This document shows, piece by piece, positions 23,559-31,665 of a stretch of 54,325 nt of DNA. The stretch spans positions 1 to 54,325 of the forward strand of contig WFOK01000023.1 in assembly GCA_015488115.1 (NCBI GenBank). The letters are read 5' to 3'. The stretch comes from Mariprofundaceae bacterium. GTDB taxonomy: Bacteria; Pseudomonadota; Zetaproteobacteria; Mariprofundales; Mariprofundaceae. The translations under genes and the position numbers were made by a program. How positions within the stretch are numbered: the stretch's first letter is position 1; the number at the start of each line of letters is the position of its first letter. Below the pieces are notes generated by a model. It was not told the origin of the DNA, made no database searches, and saw only the letters and a program-made list of their open reading frames with translations.

Positions 23559-23970
23559 GCCTTTCCCGCTCCCGCTCTTCGGCACGATGCTTCAGCAGTC
23601 GTCCCTTGTCCGGTGTCGGATCCCGCACCAGACCATAGGCATCGCGACCTGGATGCTCCGGCGGCAGGTACTCAGTGATCGGCAGGCCCGATTCGGTCAC
23701 GAACAGCAAACAATGACAATATTTGTAGATCTGCATCTCGTCGCATGGACATATCCAGCTTCGCCGCTTGATCTCCTGCTGCTTGTCAGGGTAGAAGCGG
23801 CATGGACAAAGTGGCTTCCCCAATTCGTCAAGATGACGTGCCAGCCCAAGCACGACGGCCTCGGTCACTTCCGGGTCCGGATGCGTTGTCGTACCGGACT
23901 TGCGCGTATAATTCGCGACCAGTCGTCGGATGCGTTCCATGCTTTCCTTACTTGGCCCCGGATTGCTCAT
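23542..23970 (-). CDS. ferredoxin-thioredoxin reductase catalytic-subunit-like protein
   Basis: 142 residues. The protein carries CPC (Cys 55, 57), CPC (74, 76) and CHC (85, 87) with spacings of 16 and 8 residues, exactly as in the catalytic subunit of plant and cyanobacterial FTR. There, four of the cysteines ligate a [4Fe-4S] cluster and two form the redox disulfide. FTR reduces thioredoxin-type disulfides with electrons from ferredoxin. No variable (FtrA) subunit is seen. I prefer the second of two adjacent ATGs (23970), spaced six bases from GAGG. It is the first gene before the overlapping kinase and regulator genes and sits just past the MITE-like element. Confidence 0.85.
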   Translation of the reverse strand: MSNPGPSKESMERIRRLVANYTRKSGTTTHPDPEVTEAVVLGLARHLDELGKPLCPCRFYPDKQQEIKRRSWICPCDEMQIYKYCHCLLFVTESGLPITEYLPPEHPGRDAYGLVRDPTPDKGRLLKHRAEERERERHARQS

Positions 23971-23982
23971 CATCCACCTCGC

Positions 23983-24234
23983 TTAACCCGGATTTTTCAT
24001 GTGATCGCAAATGGATGGCGCCGGATGCGCGAGCTCGGGGCGCGCATGCAGGCAAGAAGCATGGCTGTCGCTATGCTTCGCAGCCAAAGACGTGCATCCA
24101 GCCCGTGCAGACAAGCCAAGCGCCGCGAAATGCGGGGCCCCATCTTCAACAACACGTCCATGCCGATGCAACCCCTTTTTGTGTTTCGACATTTCAAATC
24201 CCGGCGCATGGTCATCATGAAAAATCCGGGCTAA
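23983..24234. mobile_element. MITE-like element with 19-bp terminal inverted repeats
   Basis: TTAACCCGGATTTTTCATG at 23983-24001 is repeated inverted at 24216-24234 with a single mismatch. The 252-bp unit holds no convincing gene and fills the gap between ccdA and the FTR-like gene. Its right end supplies the TAG stop codon of ccdA. A TAA target duplication is possible but not clear. It looks like a non-autonomous insertion element; the parent transposase family is not identified. Confidence 0.65.
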
Positions 24235-24989
24235 ACCAACAAGCCTTCGATATCGGCCAGCGGCGGAAACAGGTCAAGCAGCCAACCGGACACGATGCTG
24301 AAGCTGCCCGCAAAGATCATCATGCCCACAATGATCAACAATCCCCCGGACAGTTTCTCGACAAGCACCAGATGACGGCGAAACCCTTGAGACCAGCGCA
24401 GAAATGCATCGGTCGCGAGTGCAGCCAGCAGAAATGGAATGGCTAGCCCGAAGGAATAGAGGGCAAGCAACGCAACCCCCCGCATCATTTCCTCTTGCGC
24501 GCCGGCTATCGCCAGGATGGCACCGAGAATCGGGCCCACACACGGTGTCCAACCAAACGCAAAGGCTGCCCCTAGCACCAGTGCGCCCATCCCCCTGCTT
24601 GCGTCCACTGCGCGAGCATCGAAACGCGCCTCCATCATCAGAAATGGAATTCGTATGAAGCCGGCGTAATGCAGTCCGAAGGCAACGATGACGATGCCAG
24701 CCACTTTCCCAAGTGAGGCCATATGCGCAAGCAGCCATTGTCCAATCATGGATGCGGAAGCGCCCAGCAGCACGAACACCATGCTGAATCCGGCAATGAA
24801 CCATAGCGACTGCACCACTGCCCGCCTACGAAGGGCAATGCCTGTGCCCGCTCCCCGGACCAGCCGCAGTTGCTCCACAGATTCCCCCGAGATATAGGAA
24901 AGATATGCCGGCACCAATGGCAGAACGCATGGGGAAAGAAACGACAACAAACCAGCCAGCCAGGCCCCGGCGAAGCTCACCTCAATCAT
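24231..24989 (-). CDS. ccdA: CcdA-type thiol-disulfide transporter
   Basis: 252-residue inner-membrane protein with six or more membrane segments. CcdA/DsbD-core proteins pass reducing equivalents from cytoplasmic thioredoxin to periplasmic thioredoxin-like proteins. The paired active cysteines are in SPCVLPLVPAYLSY (near residue 21) and TPCVGPILGAIL (near residue 150). The gene starts 9 bp after the copper ATPase stop. Its stop codon lies in the end repeat of the MITE-like element, so the last residues may not be ancestral. The TlpA-like protein at 30.6 kb is a plausible recipient. Confidence 0.9.
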   Translation of the reverse strand: MIEVSFAGAWLAGLLSFLSPCVLPLVPAYLSYISGESVEQLRLVRGAGTGIALRRRAVVQSLWFIAGFSMVFVLLGASASMIGQWLLAHMASLGKVAGIVIVAFGLHYAGFIRIPFLMMEARFDARAVDASRGMGALVLGAAFAFGWTPCVGPILGAILAIAGAQEEMMRGVALLALYSFGLAIPFLLAALATDAFLRWSQGFRRHLVLVEKLSGGLLIIVGMMIFAGSFSIVSGWLLDLFPPLADIEGLLV

Positions 24990-24998
24990 CGACTTTTC

Positions 24999-27707
24999 TC
25001 ACAAGCGAACGCGCCGCAGCCTGAGCGCGTTTGAAATCACCGACACCGACGAAAAGCTCATGGCCAGGGCCGCGATGATCGGAGACAACAACAGGCCGAA
25101 GACCGGGTACAACGCGCCGGCTGCCACAGGCACACCGGCAGAGTTGTAGACGAAGGCAAAGAACAGGTTTTGGCGAATATTGCGCATGACGGCGCGCGAC
25201 AGTCGGACCGCGCGTACGATGCCGGTCAAATCGCCCTTGACCAAGGTAATGCCTGCCGATTCCATCGCAACATCGGTGCCGGTACCCATCGCAATGCCAA
25301 CATCCGCGGCCGCCAGGGCAGGCGCATCGTTGATGCCGTCACCAGCCATCGCCACCACGCGTCCTTCGGAATGCAGGGCGCGCACGACCTCTGCCTTGCG
25401 CTCCGGCATCACCTCGGCTTCAAAGCGATCGATGCCTAGCTTCTTCGCAACCGCTTTCGCTGTATCGCGATTGTCGCCGGTCAGCATCACGACCATGAGA
25501 CCCTCCTTGTGCAAGGCCTCGATCGCGGCTGGTGTCGTCTCCTTGATCGGATCGGCCACGGCCAGTGCACCCGCCAGCCGACCGGAGACGGCAACATGGA
25601 TCACGGTTGCCCCCTGACGCTGGAAATTGCTCACCCACTGACGCAATCCGGATACATCGGCCCCCACCTCCGCCATCATTGCAGCATTGCCGAGCGCAAT
25701 CCTTTGACCATCAATGTCGGCGAACACCCCCTTGCCCGTGACGGAATGGAACGAAGATGGGCGCTTGGGTGCAAGCCCCCGTTCGGTTGCCGCGGCGATG
25801 ATGGCCTCCCCCAGTGGGTGCTCGCTGCCCATTTCCACGCTGGCCGCCCATGCCAGAAGCTGTCCCTCTTCAAAGCCCTCCACAGTCTTCAATGCCACGA
25901 GGGCGGGCTTGCCTTCGGTCAACGTGCCCGTTTTGTCAACGACGACAGTATCCACCTTCTCCATGGTCTCCAGCGCTTCCGCATTGCGAATCAACACGCC
26001 GACCTGGGCACCGCGACCGGTGCCGACCATGATCGAAATTGGTGTGGCCAGGCCAAGGGCGCAAGGACAGGCGATGATCAGCACCGCCACCGCATTCACA
26101 ACCGCATGGGCCAGACGCGGCTCGGGACCCCAGACGCCCCAGACCGCAAACGTGACCACAGCCACGGCAACCACGGCCGGTACGAAGTATCCGGCCACCT
26201 TGTCCGCCAATTTCTGAATCGGCGCCCTCGATCGTTGAGCCTCGGCAACCATCTGCACGATCTGCGCCAGCAGGGTTTCGCTTCCGACCTTCTCGGCCCG
26301 CATCAACAGGGTTCCGTTGCCGTTCACGGTCGCCCCGATCAGCTTATCGCCCTCGCGCTTGCCCACCGGCACCGGCTCGCCGGTTACCATCGATTCATCC
26401 ACATGACTTTCGCCCTCGACGACCACGCCATCCACCGGCACCTTCTCGCCCGGCCTGATGCGTAACAAGTCACCAGGCCGAACCTGGTCCAGCGGCACGT
26501 CCTTCTCGCTTCCGTCTTCCATGATCTTGCGCGCGGTCTTCGGGCTCAGTCCCAGCAACATCTTGATTGCTTCGTTCGTCTTTGAGCGAGCGCGCAATTC
26601 CAGCACCTGCCCCAGCAGCACCAGGGTCGTGATCACCGCTGCAGCCTCGAAATACACGTCGACAAGCCCGCCTTCCATGCGCATCACAGGCGGGAAGATG
26701 TCGGGAACGAGTAGCGCGACAACGCTGTAAAGCCAGGCCACGCCGACGCCCAGTCCGATCAGTGTGAACATGTTCAGGTTCCAGCTTTTCACTGACAGCC
26801 AGAAACGATCGAAAAACGGCCAGCCACCCCACAGCACGACGGGGGTCGCAAACAGGAACTCAATCCATTGCACATGCCGCATCGACAAAAATGAAGGCAG
26901 CCAGGAAGGCGCCAGATCGGCCACCATGGCCAAGGCGAAGACTGGCGCGGCCAATACGACGCTGAAGCGAAAGCGACGGCTCATGTCTTCCAGTTCGGGA
27001 TTGGCCTCCTCGGCGGCAACCGTCCTGGGCTCCAGCGCCATCCCGCACTTCGGGCAGCTTCCCGGCTCGTCGCTGACGATTTCCGGATGCATCGGGCAGA
27101 CATATTCGGTCTTTTCAGCAACGGGCATCGGGGCGGCCATCGGCTCCAACGCCATGCCACAGATCTTGCAGATGCCCGGCCCTTGCTGTTCCTGCCCCGG
27201 GCACATCGGGCAGAAATACATGGCATCCTTGTCCGCCTCCGTCTTCGGTGCAGGCTTGTGCTCGTGGTGGCAGGACGTGTCCTTGCCCTCGTATGCCTCG
27301 GGGTCACCCCGGAACTTCTCGATGCAGTGCTCGGAGCAGAACAGATATTCGTGGCCGTGATGATCTACACGGTTGGTCGAGTGCCGCGGCACCTTCATGC
27401 CGCAAACCGGGTCGATGGCTGCATCTTCTGGCAGCCATTCGTTCGGGTTGTCATTGAAGCGTGCCAGGCAATGTTCGCTGCAGAAACGGAACACTGCGCC
27501 GCGGAACGTGCGCTGATGAGGTGCATCTTCTGCCACCCTCATGCCGCAAACCGGATCGCGGTCAGGAAGTCCCACATAGCGGTGCGGTTCCCTGGCAAAA
27601 CGTTCCCTGCATTGCTCACTGCAGAAATGCCAGCGCTGACCGTTGATTTCCATACTTCTGGCCTCATTCTCTTCGACGTTCATGCCACACACCGGATCGG
27701 TTCTCAT
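24999..27707 (-). CDS. copA: CopA-type copper-translocating P1B ATPase with three YHS domains
   Basis: 902 residues. The N-terminal 230 residues hold three YHS modules in tandem (each DPVCGM followed by FCSE.C; about 1-49, 50-97, 98-145) and two short Cys-rich metal-binding modules (YFCPMCPG with [10 protein letters not shown], and YVCPMHPE with [10 protein letters not shown]). The ATPase core has the CPC transport motif ([13 protein letters not shown]), the phosphorylation site DKTGTLTEG, the HP motif GSEHPLGEA and [10 protein letters not shown]. The CPC motif supports Cu(I)/Ag(I) export. The usual GMxCxxC domain is absent. I chose the ATG at 27707 with AGGAGA upstream. Confidence 0.92.
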   Translation of the reverse strand: MRTDPVCGMNVEENEARSMEINGQRWHFCSEQCRERFAREPHRYVGLPDRDPVCGMRVAEDAPHQRTFRGAVFRFCSEHCLARFNDNPNEWLPEDAAIDPVCGMKVPRHSTNRVDHHGHEYLFCSEHCIEKFRGDPEAYEGKDTSCHHEHKPAPKTEADKDAMYFCPMCPGQEQQGPGICKICGMALEPMAAPMPVAEKTEYVCPMHPEIVSDEPGSCPKCGMALEPRTVAAEEANPELEDMSRRFRFSVVLAAPVFALAMVADLAPSWLPSFLSMRHVQWIEFLFATPVVLWGGWPFFDRFWLSVKSWNLNMFTLIGLGVGVAWLYSVVALLVPDIFPPVMRMEGGLVDVYFEAAAVITTLVLLGQVLELRARSKTNEAIKMLLGLSPKTARKIMEDGSEKDVPLDQVRPGDLLRIRPGEKVPVDGVVVEGESHVDESMVTGEPVPVGKREGDKLIGATVNGNGTLLMRAEKVGSETLLAQIVQMVAEAQRSRAPIQKLADKVAGYFVPAVVAVAVVTFAVWGVWGPEPRLAHAVVNAVAVLIIACPCALGLATPISIMVGTGRGAQVGVLIRNAEALETMEKVDTVVVDKTGTLTEGKPALVALKTVEGFEEGQLLAWAASVEMGSEHPLGEAIIAAATERGLAPKRPSSFHSVTGKGVFADIDGQRIALGNAAMMAEVGADVSGLRQWVSNFQRQGATVIHVAVSGRLAGALAVADPIKETTPAAIEALHKEGLMVVMLTGDNRDTAKAVAKKLGIDRFEAEVMPERKAEVVRALHSEGRVVAMAGDGINDAPALAAADVGIAMGTGTDVAMESAGITLVKGDLTGIVRAVRLSRAVMRNIRQNLFFAFVYNSAGVPVAAGALYPVFGLLLSPIIAALAMSFSSVSVISNALRLRRVRL

Positions 27708-27778
27708 GGTCTTCTCCTGTTCCTTTCCATCATTTAAGCAGGACGGACAAGGGATCTCCCCTGTCCGCCTTCCTCGAC

Positions 27779-28096
27779 TCAATCTTCCGGGTTGTCCGCC
27801 CGCTCATGGTTTTCGTGCCTGCCGCTTTCCACGTGCTTGCAATGCCGTGACCCCGACATCATCGATCTCCGATCGCCAGTGCACGGATTGGCGCCGGCTG
27901 GATGATGCATGGCGTGCATGTCCTTCTGCTCGTCACCCTGTTGCCGAGCCTCGGCTCCCATCATTGGATGATGCATACCCTCCATGTGCTTGCGATGCTG
28001 GGCATCGCCCATGGCCCCTGTTTCGCCAGCACCCCCGATCCCGGAAAGCATCAGCATCAAACCCAGCACTCCCATCCATCTCGTTGCCTTTTGCAT
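27779..28096 (-). CDS. small secreted His/Met-rich protein, probable metal binder
   Basis: 105 residues: a signal peptide ([22 protein letters not shown]) and a short mature part rich in His and Met ([18 protein letters not shown]), with two cysteines. Such composition is common in periplasmic copper-binding proteins of cus/cop loci. AAGGAG lies six bases before the ATG at 28096; longer frames start in non-coding sequence. It lies 71 bp upstream of the copper ATPase gene on the same strand. Confidence 0.7.
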   Translation of the reverse strand: MQKATRWMGVLGLMLMLSGIGGAGETGAMGDAQHRKHMEGMHHPMMGAEARQQGDEQKDMHAMHHPAGANPCTGDRRSMMSGSRHCKHVESGRHENHERADNPED

Positions 28097-28261
28097 GACT
28101 TGCTCCTTTCTTCTCTCACTTCCAGGGTGCTCCGTGACAAGCCTTGGTCGTCCCCGGAGAGCACCATCCGGGGATGATTCATTGAGATGCAGCATGGCCA
28201 TGGCGCTGAATGCAAGGGCATACATCCACGACGCATCGCTGTTGTCTGCGGGGTTTCAGCA

Positions 28262-29191
28262 TCAGCAGTCTCCTGCTGGACGCATTGTCTGCTGCACATG
28301 TTGTTGCAATGTCGCCGGATTCGACATCAGTTGCTCAAACCACGGAGTCATCAGCGCGCGTGCCTGGCGGAATGCCTGCCGCTGAACCTCATCACCGCCC
28401 TCAATCCGGGGCCAACTTAGATCGGGGAGGCGGGGCTCCAAAACGACAATCAGTGCAGCACAACCACATGGACATTGACGGAAAACCAGGGGAGCGCTTC
28501 CGAGATACCAGGGACGGTTGCGAAAGATCAGGGTATCCAGAATGGCCACCATCGGCCACCCATGACCAGTGGCTTCAACCCCATGGAAGCCCTGCAGGCG
28601 CGTTGCTACATGATGCACGATCACCACATCGAGATGATGACGGCAGCAGATCGCATCCGTCGGTCCCAGATCAATCACGCCACCATCGCAATAATAGCGA
28701 TCGCCGATTCTCACTGGCTGGTAAAGCAAGGGCAGACAGGCACTGGCAACCATCGCCGTTGCAAGCTCGCCTCTGGAAAACATGACCTTCTCTCCATTGG
28801 CAAGGCAGGTGGCAATCGCGTGAAACGGTATGTGACAATCTTCAAATGATGCGGCCGACAAGTACCGCCGGCAAAACGCCAATGGCACATCGTGACCGGC
28901 AATGCCGGTAAAGCTGCGACCACGATCCCGCACCAGCCGCCACAATGATCGTGGCAACGAGCCGGGCCGCCAGAAATCCTGCTGCCGCAGGCCCGCAAGC
29001 GCCGACAGCCAGTCGGCCAAAGACGTGCCGCTGGCATAAATGCCGCCGACAATGGCGCCAGCACTGCATCCGGCCATGGCCGAAAAACGCACCCCCATCT
29101 CGGTCAGGGCCTGAAGCAGGCCGGTATGGGCATAGACGCCGCGCACCCCGCCAGCGCTCAGCACCAGTCCGATTCGGAGAGGATGATGCAT
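28262..29191 (-). CDS. patatin-like phospholipase
   Basis: About 309 residues of the patatin-like family. The oxyanion-hole glycines (LSAGGVRGVYAHTGLL), the nucleophile Ser in AGCSAGAIVG and the Asp of CDGGVIDLGP form the complete Ser-Asp dyad. No signal peptide is evident, so it is probably cytoplasmic or membrane-peripheral. It starts about 20 bp after the PII-like gene; a GTG at 29206 with GAGG nearby is an alternative start. A lipase inside a copper-efflux operon is unexpected. A 165-bp gap with an 8-bp hairpin (28151-28174) but no U run separates it from the next gene. Confidence 0.85.
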   Translation of the reverse strand: MHHPLRIGLVLSAGGVRGVYAHTGLLQALTEMGVRFSAMAGCSAGAIVGGIYASGTSLADWLSALAGLRQQDFWRPGSLPRSLWRLVRDRGRSFTGIAGHDVPLAFCRRYLSAASFEDCHIPFHAIATCLANGEKVMFSRGELATAMVASACLPLLYQPVRIGDRYYCDGGVIDLGPTDAICCRHHLDVVIVHHVATRLQGFHGVEATGHGWPMVAILDTLIFRNRPWYLGSAPLVFRQCPCGCAALIVVLEPRLPDLSWPRIEGGDEVQRQAFRQARALMTPWFEQLMSNPATLQQHVQQTMRPAGDC

Positions 29192-29211
29192 CAGCCGTTC
29201 ACCCACGCACC

Positions 29212-29541
29212 TCAGCCATGACCATTGTCCGGAACCTCCGCTTTTGTCCGGATACAGAACAGGTGTTCGACCGGCGATACGGCGACAATGCCGTCACCCG
29301 ACAATCCGGTATGCGCGACATTCACGATGCTGCGCGCTATGTCCTGCGCTCTGAACGCCGGGCAAAAGATCTCGATGCGTGCATAGCGCGTCATCAGATC
29401 CGAGCGGTAGAAATTCCTGTATTCGCCATAGCCGTGCACCTGACTGACGCTGATGCCATCCACCTGCATGGACTGCAGAGCGCGCTCGACCGCCTCGAGC
29501 CTTTCTGTCGCGATAATGGCTGTGATTTTCCGATAATTCAT
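29212..29541 (-). CDS. PII-like signalling protein (heavy-metal-efflux-associated type)
   Basis: 109 residues with the PII fold pattern: ITAIIATERLEAVERAL at the start and GDGIVAVSPVEHLFCIRT near the end, matching the GDG...V...RT signature. The T-loop region (VHGYGEYRNFYRSDL) does not resemble the GlnB/GlnK T-loop with its modifiable Tyr. A PII-like subgroup (PII-NG) is known to neighbour CusA-type efflux genes, which fits this position. Ligand and partner are unknown; nucleotide sensing linked to efflux is inference. Confidence 0.82.
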   Translation of the reverse strand: MNYRKITAIIATERLEAVERALQSMQVDGISVSQVHGYGEYRNFYRSDLMTRYARIEIFCPAFRAQDIARSIVNVAHTGLSGDGIVAVSPVEHLFCIRTKAEVPDNGHG

Positions 29542-29550
29542 GGCCTGCTC

Positions 29551-30042
29551 CTATCCTGCCCTGGGAGGGCGGTTACAGCAGGCACCTGCCGGAACCGCCA
29601 GATTGTCCAGTTCATTGCGCTCGCTGTAGTGAACCCAGCGCCGACGCAAATGTTCCCAGCCGTGATCGATGGGACCTGCGCCGGCCTGCTCCAGCTCATG
29701 TTCGATCTGCGCCAATGTGATACAGGTCAAATCATATTCGACCTTGCAGCGACCATGGAGCACATCGGCCTTGCGCACCCCGGGCAATGCCGAAAGACAT
29801 GCATGAACCGCATCATCCGGCATACCCTGGATGCGAAAGCTTCGCTGCTTGACCACGGGCTCCCGCCCTTCCATCAAATATAGCTGGGGACGTGCAGCAA
29901 AATTTTGTCGGCAAATCAAGCTGCAAAGGCGATAGCGCACGCCCAGATGAACGTATTCAAAACCCGTCGCCATCACAGCTCGGCCGCAGACAGGGCAGGA
30001 TCCGCCCAGATCCGCTTCATCCCTGGCTTGCCGGATTTTCAT
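29551..30042 (-). CDS. YHS-type Cys-rich protein with HMA-like domain lacking CxxC
   Basis: 163 residues. The N-terminal half has CPVCGRAV and LCSLIC, a YHS/TRASH-like zinc-ribbon pattern for metal binding. The second half (about 67-125) follows the heavy-metal-associated fold (SFRIQGMPDDAVHACLSALPGV) but has Asp-Asp where metal-binding HMA domains carry CxxC. The C-terminal tail has a CC pair. It may be a cytoplasmic metal sensor or chaperone; the role is not established. It overlaps the upstream gene by 26 bp and precedes the PII-like gene by 9 bp. Confidence 0.65.
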   Translation of the reverse strand: MKIRQARDEADLGGSCPVCGRAVMATGFEYVHLGVRYRLCSLICRQNFAARPQLYLMEGREPVVKQRSFRIQGMPDDAVHACLSALPGVRKADVLHGRCKVEYDLTCITLAQIEHELEQAGAGPIDHGWEHLRRRWVHYSERNELDNLAVPAGACCNRPPRAG

Positions 30043-30472
30043 AGCTCACACCGACAAAATGCTTGGTTCCATCCTTGGTCTTGAACAACACCATCAGGCG
30101 ATGCTCCCCGGGATGGGCAAGGTCATAGGCTGCCATCCACCAAGGCCCCATCTTCATCATCATTTTTGATTCGGACGCCCCGTTCGGATGCACGACCTTG
30201 GAATTGACTGCCAGCAGTTTCACCGGCGCTTGTCCTTTTTCGACCTTCACCATCAAGTGATACGGCCCGCCCATCGGATTGTCCTGCACAGCCCTCATGA
30301 CATGGAAGCGAACCGTGTAGCCATCCACTGTCGCCTGCTCCATCCATGCTCCCGACTGCATGCTCATGCCCTGCCCATGCATGCCGCCCCCGGTGGAGCC
30401 AGCCATTGCCGATGGAACCACTGCCATGACCAATGCAGCAGCCAGCATGCCCATTCGAATGCTTCCTTGCAT
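30017..30472 (-). CDS. periplasmic Met-rich protein, YtkA/FixH-like fold
   Basis: 151 residues with a signal peptide (SIRMGMLAAALVMAVVPSAMA) and a Met-rich start to the mature protein (GGGMHGQGMSMQSGAWME), followed by an immunoglobulin-like beta domain (VDGYTVRFHVM, GGPYHLMVKVEKG, HRLMVLFKT). Met clusters suggest Cu(I)/Ag(I) binding. The ATG at 30472 has GGAGG seven bases upstream, better placed than for the ATG at 30478. The fold assignment is tentative; the cus-operon position supports metal handling. Confidence 0.65.
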   Translation of the reverse strand: MQGSIRMGMLAAALVMAVVPSAMAGSTGGGMHGQGMSMQSGAWMEQATVDGYTVRFHVMRAVQDNPMGGPYHLMVKVEKGQAPVKLLAVNSKVVHPNGASESKMMMKMGPWWMAAYDLAHPGEHRLMVLFKTKDGTKHFVGVSYENPASQG

Positions 30473-30496
30473 ACTCATTCCTCCTTTGTCGTCCGT

Positions 30497-30637
30497 TCAA
30501 TGTCGATGCTCAAACACATAAGGGGATTCGTCCTGATGGGTGACCGGATCCCCGGTATGCTCCCAGCCGGCGCCGTCATGCAAAGCACTGCAGCCGGAAA
30601 GCAATACGAAAAAAAACCAAACCCCAAACGCTCTCAT
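30497..30637 (-). CDS. 46-residue lipoprotein
   Basis: A short frame with a clear lipoprotein signal: MRAFGVWFFFVLLSGCSAL, with the lipobox Cys at residue 16, then a His/Asp/Glu-rich tail (AGWEHTGDPVTHQDE) ending in HRH. AGGAGG lies five bases upstream of the ATG at 30637, which directly abuts the tlpA-like stop. The ribosome site, lipobox and tight placement make it likely to be real despite its size. The His-rich tail in a copper operon suggests metal binding; function unknown. Confidence 0.68.
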   Translation of the reverse strand: MRAFGVWFFFVLLSGCSALHDGAGWEHTGDPVTHQDESPYVFEHRH

Positions 30638-31210
30638 TCATCCCTCCTGCGGCGGCACCCGCCCCGTTTTCTCAATGGCATGCAGAATCGCCACGACCTC
30701 TGGATCCGCCCATGGAAAAGCCCCGTTCACCTTTTCGACGACAACCCCCTCTCGGTTGATCACAAAGGTTTCGGGATACTTGAACACACCAAGTCGGGGG
30801 GCGGCAACCTGCTTCCCGTTTTGGTCCCAAAACACGGGGAATACGATGCCGTGGTCACGCATGAAGGCGCGAACATCGTCCGCGTGGCTGTCCACAGCCA
30901 GGCCGACGACGAGGAAACGATCCCTTGGCAACAACCGGGAAAGACGAATCAGATCCGGCATTTCCTGCCTGCAGGGAGGGCACCAGGTTGCCCACACATT
31001 GAGCACGACCACCTTGTCCCGGAACAGCTCGGAGCTGCTCACGCTCTCCCCATCCAGTGACATCAGCGAAAACTCCGGCATCGGCAACCCCTTGGCCGGC
31101 AAGACAGGCGACTCCTCATCCCCGCAGGCGCTCAAGACCACCGCCAGCCCCAACAACACAAGCATGCCGATGACTGCTCGCTTCCATGGCATTTCCATCG
31201 GGTTCTTCAT
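30638..31210 (-). CDS. TlpA-like thioredoxin-fold lipoprotein
   Basis: 190 residues. A lipoprotein-type signal (VLLGLAVVLSACGDEE, Cys about residue 29) is followed by a thioredoxin fold with the active site WCPPC near residue 76 and the cis-Pro in KYPETFVI. TlpA/ResA-like proteins reduce periplasmic disulfides, for example in cytochrome c or copper-site assembly, and receive electrons from CcdA. The start overlaps the DUF411 stop by one base (TGATG). Confidence 0.87.
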   Translation of the reverse strand: MKNPMEMPWKRAVIGMLVLLGLAVVLSACGDEESPVLPAKGLPMPEFSLMSLDGESVSSSELFRDKVVVLNVWATWCPPCRQEMPDLIRLSRLLPRDRFLVVGLAVDSHADDVRAFMRDHGIVFPVFWDQNGKQVAAPRLGVFKYPETFVINREGVVVEKVNGAFPWADPEVVAILHAIEKTGRVPPQEG

Positions 31211-31665
31211 CAGTCCGCCTCCGGGTAATGCCGGAATACCCGGCCGTGTGCATCGCGACCGAATGCAATTACGTCAAACCCCCGCAGCGGCAGGCCAGCC
31301 GACTGCATGCCCGGGGCATGACGGGGCATGCCAGGGGCGCTCAAGCCGACAATAGCCGGCCGCTCTCGCAGCAGACGGCGAACATCCTCGGCCGGCACAT
31401 GCCCCTCGATGACATAACCATCGACAATGGCCGTATGGCATGAAAACAAGCGGTCGGGCACCTGATGAGCCCGCTTGAGGCGTTCGAGATCCCCGGTCGT
31501 CTGCTCGATCACGCTGAAACCGGCATCGCGCATGTGTCTGGCCCAGGAAGTGCAACAGCTGCATTCCGGCGATTTGTAGACATGCACTTCCGCTGCCATG
31601 GCCGCTCCCGACAGCAGCGGGCCAAGTGCCAATCCCATGATCATGATTCGCCAGAATATGCTCAT
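31210..31665 (-). CDS. DUF411 periplasmic metal-binding protein
   Basis: 151 residues with a signal peptide (IMIMGLALGPLLSGAAMA) and the DUF411 pattern: VYKSPECSCCTSWARHM, SCHTAIVDGYVIEGHVPAEDV, then LSAPGMPRHAPGM. DUF411 proteins are often encoded with copper-resistance genes and are thought to bind copper in the periplasm. It overlaps cusA by 4 bp. Confidence 0.87.
   Translation of the reverse strand: MSIFWRIMIMGLALGPLLSGAAMAAEVHVYKSPECSCCTSWARHMRDAGFSVIEQTTGDLERLKRAHQVPDRLFSCHTAIVDGYVIEGHVPAEDVRRLLRERPAIVGLSAPGMPRHAPGMQSAGLPLRGFDVIAFGRDAHGRVFRHYPEAD

Noticed and set aside
23997-24218. 69- and 73-codon frames inside the MITE-like element
   Set aside because: No ribosome site, no recognisable domain, basic composition; they lie wholly between the inverted repeats and look like chance frames.
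28151-28174. Hairpin TCCCCGGA/TCCGGGGA as a terminator after the patatin-like gene
   Set aside because: The stem is good but no U run follows on either strand, and it begins about 90 bp beyond the lipase stop.
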